A DNA stretch of 64,000 bases from Ceratotherium simum simum (lineage: Eukaryota; Chordata; Mammalia; Perissodactyla; Rhinocerotidae). The notes under the pieces are model-generated. The model was given only the letters and a program-made list of their open reading frames with translations, was not told the DNA's origin and did no database searches. Made by a program: the position numbers and the translations under genes. Shown piece by piece: positions 44,696 through 54,720 of this stretch. How positions within the stretch are numbered: position 1 is the stretch's first letter; the number at the start of each line of letters is the position of its first letter. The DNA lies in NCBI RefSeq assembly GCF_000283155.1, contig NW_004454181.1, positions 27,549,105 through 27,613,104 of the forward strand. The letters run 5' to 3'.

Positions 44696-44921
44696 TGAGG
44701 GAGGGAAGTGGGGGAGGCGAGCTGACCATGAGAAGATTTGGGGAAAAGAGAGAGGTGAGGGGGAAGGAAGAGAGATGAGAGGAGAGGGAGAGACAAAAGG
44801 AAGAGAGATTGATGGCGTGAGAGTGAGAGCAAGGCAGAGAGAGGGAAGGAAGAAAGGGCCATGGGCAGAGACAGAGGGAGAGAGAGAGGGTGGGCGAGGG
44901 AGATGGGGAGGGGGCTCCTGG
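44696..44921 (+). repeat. Polypurine (GA-rich) tract
   Basis: About 225 bp, almost all A and G on the plus strand with gagaggg and ggaagag variants. It adjoins the MEF2/CArG module. Confidence 0.9.
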
Positions 44922-44974
44922 GTGCAGGCTCAGGCAAGCTCCATCTTGAGTTCAGGAGCAAACCCTTGAGTTTT

Positions 44975-45048
44975 CTAAAAATAGCTCAGCCTTTCCCCCA
45001 GCGGGGCTGGCAGCAGGGACCGAGAGAGGCACGCTTGCCCTTTTATGG
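44975..45048. promoter_or_regulatory. MEF2 plus SRF composite module
   Basis: CTAAAAATAG at 44975-44984 is a perfect MEF2 site, and CCTTTTATGG at 45039-45048 is a perfect CArG box, 54 bp apart. This pairing is typical of muscle enhancers. The module lies about 9.9 kb upstream of miR-143, between the two promoter candidates, inside the inferred host intron and next to a long purine tract. Function is inferred. Confidence 0.6.
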
Positions 45049-45284
45049 TAAGAAAAATCCAGATCCTCAGAGGGGGAGCTGGGCCAGAGCCTGTAGTTCT
45101 GGATGAAGCCCAGCCCTAGGGTCTGGGGGGACAGGGCTGGATGGGGGTTGTGACTTGGTGGGATTTCCTGGCTTGGGTAGCCCCACTGTCTGTGAAGAAA
45201 GGGCTGAGGTGGCCACACTGGAAAGCCCTGCGTTCCTGATAGAGCCCCAGGGGTGGGGTGGAAGGGCTCCTAGAGACATCTGGT

Positions 45285-45380
45285 CTACCCCATCTCCCTG
45301 TTTTATAGAAGAAGAAACTGAGTCTCAGAGAGGGGGAGAGATTGTAGGCTCCCTATGTGGGGGTTTGAGGTGTCAAGGTT
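45285..45380 (-). mobile_element. MIR SINE fragment
   Basis: Contains agaagaagaaactgagtctc and a preceding ccctgttttatag. Confidence 0.55.
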
Positions 45381-45429
45381 AATCGGTGTCCAGATCCACA
45401 TGAGGATGGCATACGTGCCCATTATTCTG

Positions 45430-45570
45430 GAGGGCAGTGTGGTCAGTGGAGAGACCACTGGTCTGGGCGTCAGGAGACCCAAGGCCCACTCCCAGTTTGC
45501 AATTGCTATGTGACCTTGAGCAATCTGCTGAACCTCTCTAGTCTCAGATTCCCTCACCGGGGGGATCTTA
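45430..45570 (+). mobile_element. MIR-class SINE
   Basis: Contains ctgggcgtcaggagacccaa and tatgtgaccttgagcaatct. Confidence 0.65.
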
Positions 45571-46030
45571 AGGGCCATCTCAGCTTTTTGCCTCTCTGGG
45601 AATTCCAAGGCTGGAAAGCAAAGCTTGGGCGTTGAGGATGCTACTCCCAGGCAGAGGGGAATCTGTGGGCTGCTGTTTTCTTCCCGTGCCTGGCCTTCTT
45701 CCTGTGCTGAGGCAAAAGCCAAGACGGACCAAGACAGAGAGAGAGGAGGCCCCACAGGAGACTGAGGCAGATTGTGGATGGAATCTCTGCCTGTCCAAGC
45801 TAGTTGGGTCCAGCCCCTCACTGGACACACAGAGGCCAGAGACGACCTGATGCTCAAGGTCATCTGGTGAGTTAGGACACAGCCAAGGGACTACCTCCCC
45901 AGGCTTGGGCTCTTTCCCCTGTAGGAGGACTCCCATCTGCAGCAGCCAACAGTTTTGGGGACTATCTCTGGCCAGAAGAAAGGCCTTCCTGGGCAGAGCA
46001 ACCAGAACTCAAGATAGGCCGTTATCTTCT

Positions 46031-46217
46031 TTTTTTTTTTTACTGAGGAAGATTCGCCCTGAGCTAACATCTGTTGCAAATCTTCCTCTATTTTGTATGT
46101 GGGTTGCCGCCACAGCATGGCCACTGACTAGTGGTGCAGGTCCGCACCCAGGAACCAGTCCTGGGTCTCTGAAGCAGAGTGCACTGAACTTAACCACTAG
46201 GCCATGGGGGCTGGCCC
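46031..46217 (-). mobile_element. ERE SINE
   Basis: Minus-strand ERE flanked by a perfect 16-bp target duplication taggccgttatcttct at 46015-46030 and 46218-46233. Confidence 0.95.
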
Positions 46218-46364
46218 TAGGCCGTTATCTTCTGACTACCTCTTGGAGACAGTTATATGCTGGCAAGGCACCCGTGTCTCCTCTGTCCCCCACCCTTGGC
46301 CGCAAGGACCATACCATGGTCTCCATCTCTGGCTAGAAGACAGGGAAGAGGCAAAGAAGGACGC

Positions 46365-46500
46365 ACAGGGCTGGGTGGCCATTCTGGCAATGTGATCTTG
46401 GGCAAGTCTCTCCCTGTCATTGACCCAGGTTCTATAACATTAGGAGATGGCCTTGATGCTCTTGAAGTTCCCTTTCAGCTCTAAGAGGACTATGACTCTG
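46365..46500 (+). mobile_element. MIR SINE fragment
   Basis: Contains caatgtgatcttgggcaagt. Confidence 0.6.
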
Positions 46501-48869
46501 TGAGTTTAGGATTCAACACCAGGAATGTTTGCTAAGCATCTACCAGGATCACCAGGGTGAATGAGATGGATCTAGTAGAACTCTGTAGCTTTGCAGTCAG
46601 TGTGGGTGGGACCCAGTACCCAAGGATCCTGGAAGCCCCAATCCTGAGATCCTCTGTGTGTTCTGGTACCTGGGCTGACTCTCTGACCCCAGAGCTCAGG
46701 TAGCTCCGACCTTGAGCGTCCAGGAATGCCTATTGGCCTGGTCAACGTTTGTGCCTGCCGTCCAGGACCCTGCCCAGGCCTGGCTGTCCCTTGACTTTGC
46801 CCTTCCCTCCACCCTCTCCCACGCACTGTCCACCTCCCCAGGCCCTGTCTGGTTCCCCTCCCCATCTGCCCCGCACCCTCATCTCTCCCCACTTGGTCTT
46901 TCTGTGACTCAGCTCCAGGAGGAGACTTGCTTTCCAGCCTCCTGTGACACCCCTGCCACCATGGGGGGAATGGAGGGACTGGAAAGAAAGGGAGACAAAA
47001 GTAAAGCATCTTGGTCTGAATTGGAAGCTTCCCTGTGACCCTCCTGGAATTTCCATGCAGACTCTGGGGCGTGTGAACAGGGCTCCCAGGGACACTGGCC
47101 CCTCTGCCTCATTCCTGCTGGGCGGAAGGCCATCGACTGAATGTTCCCCGGGGACCCAGTCTCACACCCGGGCTCCAGGTCTCTCTGGTCAAGCCCAGTG
47201 CTCCCTGGGAAGGGAAGGCAGCAGTGGGTGAAAGGAAGTGGGAGGGAGGAGGGTCCCTAGAGGCCCCTGGGTGAAGTCAGGGCAGAACTGATGTCATGCC
47301 TAGCTGGGAATCTCACATCCAGGCAGCGGGGGGGCTCAGCCCCGTAAGATTGTCCCAACGCAACCAGGGCTGTGAGGTGAAGTCCCAGGCTGGTGGTGGG
47401 AAAGGCCATGATTCCCAACCTCCTCTAATGTTTGATGTCTCTCCCCAGTGTCCCTGCTAAGCTTGCATACCTCTGGTGATGGGGAGCTCACTGCTTCTCG
47501 ATCACCTCATCTCTCTTTGGACAGACTGTTGGAGACTCCTTTCTAGTATCCCACTGACATCTGCCTCTCTGGGGCTGCACACCCTGCCCCTTGGGGCTAC
47601 AAAGAGCAAGTTCCTGTTCCTCAGAAAGCTCTTCAGAGGTTTGAAGATGGTGACTGCAGCCCTCGGGCTTCCCATCCCTCCTAACCCCACCCGAGGTCTC
47701 CTGTCCCATTGCTTGCCATCTCAGAGTCGCCAATGCCCAAATTCCCAAGTCTCTCCCCTGCAGTGGGGCTCTTGGCCTGATGGCATTTTGGGGAAAGGGA
47801 CAAACAGGCTAAAGAAAGGGACCCTCTCCCAGAGATGGATCCCAAGGGGGACTTCTCCCACCTTCTGGGGCTCTGGTTTCTGGCCATCAAAGCCACTCCA
47901 CGAGCAGGTCTTCCCCCCTCTGCCAGCCTCAAACCTCACCCAGCTTCTAGACCTACCCTCGGTTCCAGCCAAATGGGCTTATTTGCTGTTCTCCTGAAAA
48001 TGTCTTTCCAGTCCTGCCTCCACAGCTTTGTACAGAGAGCTCTCCACCTGGACTGCCTTCTCCTTCTTCTCCGTCTGTCCACAGCGTGCCCCCTGCTACT
48101 CTGACCACCCTGACCCCAGACTTTACCTCCCTGAGAGTCTGGGCCTCCATCGTCACCCATAGGATAAGCTGAGCTGTCCCCCTTCCATCCCAAATCGCGG
48201 GACGTCACAGCCTGAAGGTCCCGGAGGGACGGAGGAACTTACCCAAGTGTGTTGGCTGTAGAGCCAGGGCCTGAGTCTTAGCCTGTTTCTTTCCCTTTCT
48301 CCCCGTCTTGTTCAGCTTATCTCAGCAGATAGCTTCAGACTCAGTAGGGTTGTTGGGTCATGTTCTTGAGGTCTGGCAGCCTCTGGGCACACTGACCAGT
48401 GGTCTCTGAGCCCAGCGGCCCAGCCAGAGATGATGTCATGGCCACTATGGATACCACCCCGAGGCGGCAGCCTCCCTGTGGACACTTCACGCCCATCTCT
48501 ATTTCCCTGAAGGAAGAGGAGGAGGGTATAGGGTGAAAGCTAGTGGCAGCTGAGCAGTGTCCCTATTAAGCTTGCAGATTCCAGTGTGTTTTCCAGTTTT
48601 GGGCTTTTCCATCTCCCTCAGAGCATGGCTTGGGTTGGAGGAGGGTCTCTGAGAAGGGGACCTAGGCTTGTGGCTGGTATGGGCTCTTGGGGAGAAGCAG
48701 GTGTCGGGGAGGCGGGGGGCTCTGTTTATCCCCTTACCATAACAATGCCTAATCTAGAAGGAGGCATCCGGCTTCAGATGGTCCGCTCCCCAAATGCCAA
48801 GAGTTGGTCCTATTAGGCAGAGCAGAACCAGAACTAGCTCTTGCTCACACACTCGTTGGGGTGGTGCCG
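46501..48869. other. Unique intronic DNA
   Basis: About 2.4 kb of GC-rich DNA; long frames (for example 173 codons at 47476-47997) carry no domain. No exon assigned. Confidence 0.4.
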
Positions 48870-49075
48870 GAGCATCAGCGCATGGGTTCTGGAGTCAGCT
48901 GGACCTGGGTTTGAGCCCCAATTTGGCCTCTTACAAGCTGTGTGACTTTAGGCAAATGACTAAACCTCTCTGATTTCCCAGAGGGATAGTGGTACTTACT
49001 TCAGAGAGTGCTGGGTGAAGGGCTGGCATTTGGGAAGACTTGATATGTGGCAATTGTTATTATTGAAGGAACAAG
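48870..49075 (+). mobile_element. MIR SINE
   Basis: Near full-length: gttctggagtcagctggacc, aagctgtgtgactttaggca. Confidence 0.85.
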
Positions 49076-49177
49076 GGCAGCTTAGGCCCCTAGGTGGAAA
49101 GAAGAGTTGGAGCCCAGTATGGCACCTCCTTCCCTCTGAAGAAGGTGCCTTTAGTAATCACATCTCAGCAGTTATTT

Positions 49178-49432
49178 ATTTATTTACTTTTTTGTGAGGA
49201 GATCAGCCCTGAGCTAACATCTGCCAATCCTCCTTTTTTTTTTTTTTTTTTGCTGAGGAAGACTGGCCCTGGGCGAACATCCGTGCCCATCTTCCTCCAC
49301 TTTATGTGGGACGCCGCCACAGCATGGCTTGCCAAGCAGTGCGTTGGTGTGCGCCCGGGATCGGAACCGGCAAACCCCAGGCCGCCGCAGCAGAGTGCGT
49401 GCACTTAACCGCTTGTGCCACCAGGCTGGCCC
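49178..49432 (-). mobile_element. ERE SINE
   Basis: Minus-strand ERE with an expanded internal T-run and tRNA-like head. Perfect 14-bp duplication ctcagcagttattt at 49164-49177 and 49433-49446. It landed at the edge of a MIR. Confidence 0.95.
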
Positions 49433-49622
49433 CTCAGCAGTTATTTTTTATTGAGTACTTACTATGTGCCAGTCACTGTTCTGAGGGCTTCGTGAATTTT
49501 AACTCATTTAATCCAGACAACTCTATAACCTGATGAGACAGGTATTCTTATCATGCCTGAGGTCAGATAGTTGCTATGAGGCAGAGCTGGGATTCAAACC
49601 CAGGCAGCATGACTTCCATCTG
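49433..49622 (-). mobile_element. MIR SINE
   Basis: Reverse MIR: attgagtacttactatgtgc, aactcatttaatccagacaa, gctgggattcaaacccaggc. Confidence 0.85.
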
Positions 49623-49627
49623 GCACC

Positions 49628-49682
49628 TTTTTTTTTTTTTTTTCTGTTCCTTGCCTCCTCCTCCTCCTCCTCGCCCTCCTCA
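49628..49682 (+). repeat. T-run followed by (CTC)n
   Basis: A run of about 17 T and then a CTC trinucleotide repeat with one interruption. Confidence 0.85.
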
Positions 49683-50260
49683 TCTGGCATCTTTGACCTC
49701 CAGCCTACAGCCTCTTAGCCCCTTTCTAGCAGCACTTTGACTCCCACCGGGTCCCCTCATCACCTAGGCACAGGGATTCACCCCACATCTGAAAGCCCCC
49801 TGACTCCAGAATCAGCCTCCATTTCCTCAACCAAACAGACAGGGGCCTCCATTGGTAGTGTCCACGGGCCATGAGAGTGGGTGACTCGTGCTGTGCATTA
49901 AGGCATGTTTTGAATTGGAGAAAAGGTTTCTGGTGGTGAAGCAGTGCCGTCAACAAGTCTCTTTTGCAAGAGAGGAGGGGGCGGCCTCCATGGGCTCTCG
50001 CAATGTGTGGGGAAGCCCCTTGGGGCCTGTCTAGACAGGCCGTTAGGAGGTAGCAACCGCCATGGGCTCTTTCCCCCAAATTCCTGCAGATTGCCCCGCA
50101 GGCAACCTCTGATTGGACCGTGGCCACTGCATCTTGCTGGGCTGGGGGAGGGCCACATGGGTAGTGCCCACTCCTGCCCCAGGGCCTTCAGGGTCCTCTG
50201 CAACTTGGTGCATATAGGGCCCATTTCTAGATACCCATGTGGACAGGAGCATGGTTGCAT
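49683..50260. other. Unique intronic DNA around the SMAD palindrome
   Basis: GC-rich unique sequence holding the 18-bp palindrome at 50024; no exon assigned. Confidence 0.4.
50024..50041. promoter_or_regulatory. 18-bp perfect palindrome with SMAD-binding core
   Basis: The sequence GGCCTGTCTAGACAGGCC is its own reverse complement. Its core GTCTAGAC (50029-50036) is the optimal SMAD3/SMAD4 palindrome. It lies about 3.6 kb inside the inferred host gene, and TGF-beta/BMP signalling is known to raise miR-143/145. Confidence 0.5.
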
Positions 50261-50269
50261 TTTTGTTTC

Positions 50270-50530
50270 TTCCTTAGATTTTTTATTATACAAATTCGAT
50301 AGATACAAAATAAAGTGTGTAACATGTATACTTCAAGAAATCTGATAATTTCAAGTGTTGTCAAGGGGGAATGCTCATACATTGCTGGTGTGAGTGTAAC
50401 TTGGTTCGGCCACTTTGGAAAATAACCTGGTGCTCTCCTGTAAAGTCGACAGGCAGGCAATCCCTCTCTATGAACCCTGGAGAAACTCTGGCTCATGTGC
50501 ACCACAAAAATGGCCATAACAAGAGTGAGA
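50270..50530 (+). mobile_element. L1 LINE fragment (ORF2 3' part, decayed)
   Basis: Contains tgctcatacattgctggtgt and cggccactttggaaaataac, the L1 segment just before the 3' region; frames are broken. Confidence 0.7.
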
Positions 50531-50869
50531 AAAAGCCTTGATCATGGTTCTTTACACGACCCCATGGCCCTGTGCCACGGGCACTGTTTAGTTGGAAAAT
50601 TTCAGTTGAGGCAGGGCCCGGGCATAGCCCAGAGGCGAGGACCCCAGAGACCATCTCCTCCAACCCCTCGAGACTCACATGGGGAATCAGATGAGGGTCA
50701 GTGGTGGCCCTGGGCCTGGAACTTTCTATTCCTCAGGGCTATGTGTGTCAGCTCTTCCCTAGAACTGGCCAGGCTGGGAAGGGGTGACTTTGCCCAGAGA
50801 GCTGCAGTGTGGCTCCTGGGGACCAGTGACAAGCAAACTCCTTCCCGTCCTGGGGTAGTGGCCGAGCTA
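50531..50869. other. Unique intronic DNA
   Basis: Nothing recognised. Confidence 0.35.
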
Positions 50870-50980
50870 AAGGGAAAGCAGTGGCCTTGGACCTGGAAGA
50901 CTTGGGTTCAAGCTCTGGCTTGGCCACCATCCTAGTCTCAGTCTCCTCCACCAAGTGGGATTCCTTGTCATGGTCTCGGA
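50870..50980 (+). mobile_element. MIR SINE fragment
   Basis: Contains aagacttgggttcaagctct. Confidence 0.6.
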
Positions 50981-50984
50981 GGTG

Positions 50985-51180
50985 CTGTGGTGGGCAGGCT
51001 AAGAGCATGCGTTTTGGAGTTGCAGACTGGGTTCAAATCCCCTCTGCCACTTTCCAGTTGTGTGACTTTGGGGAAGTTCCAATGGTTTCCTACCCTATAA
51101 ATTGGGGATGATGGAATGATGCTGCTTCCTGCCTCACGGTAATCCTGGGAGGACTAAATGATAACGCAACAAATTCAACC
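50985..51180 (+). mobile_element. MIR SINE
   Basis: Contains taagagcatgcgttttggag and ttccagttgtgtgactttgg. Confidence 0.8.
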
Positions 51181-51309
51181 CAGGACCTGGCTCCTGGGGA
51201 AATCCCCCATACATATTCATGGGGTACACCGGAGGGTCCCCATTCTGGGGTGGGGTGGCCGGGGTGCAGGGCAGGAGGTGGGAGACCCCTAGGGAGAGAG
51301 CAACTGGGG

Positions 51310-51500
51310 CAGCCAGCACATGGACAGTGAGTGACCTTAGCAAGCTATTAACCTCTCTGTGTCTCAGTTTCCTCGACTGTACAATGGGGATAATCGTTGC
51401 ACCCACCTCACAGGGTTTTTGTGAGGACTAAATGAATTAATTCGTGGAAAGGCCTCAGGTAGTGCCTGGAGCATCATAATCCTAATATAATTCTCCTACC
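51310..51500 (+). mobile_element. MIR SINE
   Basis: Contains tctcagtttcctcgactgta and gtttttgtgaggactaaatg. Confidence 0.8.
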
Positions 51501-51514
51501 TACCTTACGGAGCC

Positions 51515-51625
51515 CCAGGCTGGACTGAGAGGCTGATTCTGTTCCAGCTCTGCCGTCAGCTCTCTGTGTGACCTAGAGCAGTGCTCTTTTGTGGATTCAG
51601 TTGCCTCAGCTGTGTTTGCGAGGGT
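51515..51625 (+). mobile_element. MIR SINE, degraded
   Basis: Weak match around gctctctgtgtgacctagag. Confidence 0.45.
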
Positions 51626-51647
51626 CCCGGGCTGCTTGACAGCACAG

Positions 51648-51722
51648 CATTCTCAAAACTCTGTGTGTGTGGGAATTCCCTGGAGGCTTGTAATGCAGAT
51701 TCCTGGGCCCCACCCAGGGTGG
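51648..51722 (+). mobile_element. MER5-like hAT-Charlie fragment
   Basis: Contains gcttgtaatgcagattcctg and gggccccaccc, the MER5A core. Confidence 0.6.
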
Positions 51723-52079
51723 TCAGTAGGTGTCAGTAGATGAGTGGGCAGTGGTTCAGACCCCACACTTTGGGGCACATTGCCGGCACAATGCCCTATA
51801 AATGCAGGAAAGGAGACCTCACCTAGCTCTTTAGGCATCTCAAGCGGATCCCTCCTCTGTGCCCTTAACCTCCGACCTCTACACTCACCCCTCCTGCCTC
51901 TTTCCAGACCCTGTTCTCTCTTTAGCAACTCTGGGTGCTCCCTGGCCGGGTCTCCTTCCCACTTCTCTCTAAACGTGGTTAAACTCATCTTGCCCCACAA
52001 GAGGAGTAGGGTCTGACCGTAATGTAACACCAGCCCCATTTGTCCTGCTCTCGTGTGCAGATGTCCCTCCTCATGACAA
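51723..52079. other. Unique intronic DNA
   Basis: Nothing recognised. Confidence 0.35.
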
Positions 52080-52215
52080 CCGAGTGAGGTCAGGACCAAG
52101 ACCATACCCATTTTATAGAAGAGAAGCTACGGCTCAGACATGGCAAGGGACTTGCCCAAGGTCACGTGTCTAGTAAGTAAACAAGCCAGAATTGGACCCA
52201 GGCAGCTGGATTTCA
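52080..52215 (-). mobile_element. MIR SINE
   Basis: Contains cttgcccaaggtcacgtgtc after an acccattttatagaagagaa segment. Confidence 0.75.
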
Positions 52216-53299
52216 GAGTCTCCTTTGGGACCATGATGGCCTCGGGTCTTGTGTGACCAGAAGTGGGGAGGTAAGGGTGCTGGGCAGTCTAGTGCTGGAG
52301 GACTGTGTCCATTCTGGGCCCCAGATGTGGCCAGAGTATGTTCAAAAGGTCAATGTTGCCTGCAGGTCTTCCAGCCCTGATCCCAGGCTTCTGCCTCCAT
52401 CCAGCCCTGCTCCCACGCCTCCTGTCACAAGTCTCCTGCCTTCCTCTGCATTCTCTGGCCCTACTGCTTCAGCTCCCTGAAACCCTCTGCTGTCTTTCCT
52501 GTCCCCATCCCACTCGGAGGTCCTGCACCTCCTGATCCAGAGATCAGCCTCTTCCCCACCAGGGGCCGCCTCCGGGGCCAGGCTCAGCCTGAGGCCTCAG
52601 GGCTGTGGGCTGGCCCTCTCCCTGGCCAAGCCTGCAGTCACAGACTCTTTGGCTTCTTTCCATCACTCGAGGCGCAACCTCCAAAAGCTCCCAAGGGCTT
52701 CGCACATCTGTTTGGACTCTCAGTCCTTGGTCAAAGGGCAGACTCAGTCAGGGACACCTGGGGGAACTTCCCGACACTGGCTGCCCTTTAGGCTCAGATG
52801 GGGCTCAGGAGCCACATCCTGCATGGAGACCATGTCATCCAATGGCCTCATGGTACAGACGGGACTGCGGCCCAGAGAGGGTAGGGTGCCTACCCAAGGC
52901 CGTAGGGCCAGGCAGCAAGAGGCAAGGCCCGCGCCCCCATCCTCCAGCAAGTGTGCCCTTCCCACTGCTGCGTCCCGGCCTTCCTGCCTCTCTGCCTGTC
53001 TGCCCAAGCCCGAGCTGACATCTCTTCTCCTCTAGCTTTGCTTCTTGAAACCATTATTTGAAAACAGTTTTCCTTGCCAGCAGCTCCAGGCTCTTGGAGC
53101 TGTGAAATCAAACGTCATAGAACAAGGAAGGAGCACTGTCTACAAAGAAGCCGGGGAGACGGGCCCAGACTCAGGCATGGCGGTGAAGCTCCAGCCAGCA
53201 GGATCTTAATACTGTCCACTCCTCTTCCCCCTCCCCCCACTTAACCACAGCCACAAGGAGTCCTAGAAGCCAACAGGACCACATCCGGTCAAAGCAGAA
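52216..53299. other. Unique intronic DNA below exon 1
   Basis: GC-rich, no repeat or exon assigned. Confidence 0.4.
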
Positions 53300-53483
53300 T
53301 AGGTGCTTAGAGATTCTCCAGTCTAGCCCCTGTCCAGATGGGGAAACCGAGGCCCAGAGAGGTGGAAGGCACAGAGCATGTTAGGAAGAGAGCAAGGACC
53401 AGACCCCTGGATGCAACATTCCCCCGGGAGGATGCCACAGAGGCCCCCCCACTCGCAGACCCCACGTCTGCCGCGGTTCTTAC

Positions 53484-53675
53484 CTCTCATGGAGTCTGGT
53501 CCACGTATGGCTTCTTGCTGCCGGATACGGGGGCCAGCCCATTTGGGGAGTGGTTGGGGGTGTCACTGCTTCTCAACTAGACCGGGCCTCTGGCACCCTT
53601 CACTGCCACAGGGGCATTTTTAAACGGCTGGCACCAGTCCCCCCTCCCCTTAGCCCCTTGCCCGCCGCTCCCTGG
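53484..53675 (-). ncRNA. CARMN: Candidate first exon of the host lncRNA (distal)
   Basis: From the predicted start about 30 nt below the TATA-like box, the minus strand runs about 190 nt to a consensus 5' splice site GAG|GTAAGA, with the last exon base at 53484 and the intron GT at 53483-53482. The sequence is GC-rich and contains no repeat that I recognise. The exon is predicted from promoter and donor alone; the next acceptor was not identified. Confidence 0.45.
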
Positions 53676-53800
53676 CCGCAGAGGCCCCTCTGCCTTTTAC
53701 CTTATATGAGCTGAAGAGGCCAGCCCGGTGTTGGGGCGAGGCGGGTGCCGAGTCCTCCCGGGGCCCCCATTGGCCCGGGCGCCCGCCACGTGACCGCCTC
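53676..53800 (-). promoter_or_regulatory. Distal promoter candidate of the miR-143/145 host gene
   Basis: Read on the minus strand this GC-rich block has, in order, a CACGTG E-box (53787-53792), a CCAAT box (53769-53773), and a TATA-like TATAAG starting at 53706. The spacing puts the CCAAT box about 65 bp upstream of the TATA-like box and predicts a start near 53675. The TATA-like motif is embedded in TCATATAAGG (53700-53709), one base from a perfect SRF CArG box. A strong donor follows about 190 nt downstream. The position, about 18.5 kb upstream of miR-143, is compatible with the human CARMN start (about 22 kb upstream). The elements are seen; promoter activity and assignment to CARMN are inferred. 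Confidence 0.6.
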
Positions 53801-54414
53801 GCCTTGACCTGCCCCCGGTGCCGAATGTTGCTTTTACCCCCTAAGGAAGGAGTGGTTGACAATTTTCATATTTCTTCTAAATTTGGAGATTTCAGACAAT
53901 GCTGGGAGGCTTGGCTCCAGCTGCCAGAGGCCCATGTGGAAGTCATTAAGCCTGATCAGGGGGGCTGGGGGAGAGAGGGAAGCAGGGAGAGGAGGAGGAG
54001 GAGGAGGAAGGAGGTGGGGGCTGGAGTTCTGAGGGTTGCCAGTTGTCAGCCTGGGAACAGGAGCAAACTCCCTGGGAGCAAGCTGTGTGTGAGAATTTCC
54101 TTCCTCTTCCCCGGGCCCTGTCCCAGGACTGGAGTGGCAGTTCTGAGATTTTCTGGGAACCCCCAATGGGGAAGATGCCAGTCCTGGCTCCTGGGGTGCA
54201 GGGGATGATTGGAATGGCAGGGGACAAGGGACCACGGGAAAGTAAATCCTGTAAAGCTGGGACCCTGGGAGGCCAACCCCATCATTGTGCAAAGGAGGCC
54301 CCGGGGCCCCAGGGGTAAGGGCCTGCCCCAGTCACGTGGGAGGCTGTGGCAGGGCAGGAGGCTGGATCCTGGGACGCCCGCTGGGGCTCCCCTTCCCCTG
54401 CAGTCCCAGTACTG
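53801..54414. other. Upstream flank of the distal promoter
   Basis: It holds an AT-rich block (53860-53895), a (GGA)n run (53990-54012) and a second CACGTG at 54333-54338. No gene recognised. Confidence 0.4.
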
Positions 54415-54720
54415 AGACATTCCCATCTCTTGCTATGCTCCCCCTTTCTCTTTATGCTCTGCCTGCATTGGCCTCTTGTAGATCCCTTAGCGTTTCTCAT
54501 GCCTCAGGGCCTTTGTACTTGCAGTTCTCTCTGCCTCAGAGCTTCCCATAGCTGCTCCTTCTGCTTCTTGTCTCAGCTCAAAAGTCGCCTGTGGGAGAGG
54601 CCATGCCCGGCCACCGCATTATTCTCTACCTGGAGGACAAGCTCCCCGGCTCGTTGCCCTCCGGGACCTGCCAAGCACTGGGCTTATTTTACACCTTTAC
54701 TGGGTTAGTGGCTTGTTGTT
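54415..54720 (+). mobile_element. L2 LINE fragment
   Basis: Contains catgcctcagggcctttgta and a degraded 3' part. Confidence 0.65.

Larger units (their letters stand above)
31850..53675 (-). ncRNA. CARMN: CARMN/MIR143HG-like lncRNA host gene (inferred extent)
   Basis: In human the miR-143/miR-145 cluster lies within the long noncoding RNA gene CARMN (MIR143HG), a nuclear smooth-muscle and cardiac-mesoderm lncRNA that supports the contractile smooth-muscle programme. Here both hairpins are on the minus strand, so the host must run right to left. The 5' limit is set by a TATA/CCAAT/E-box promoter candidate near 53.7 kb followed by a consensus donor at 53483. The 3' limit is set by an AATAAA signal at 31870-31875 with a T/G-rich stretch beyond it. 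The implied span of about 22 kb is close to the human gene, which I recall as about 26 kb with about 2 kb beyond miR-145. No long conserved open frame is seen, as expected for a noncoding host. Internal exons could not be mapped. The microRNAs are certain; host identity follows from synteny, and exact ends are inference. Confidence 0.65.
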
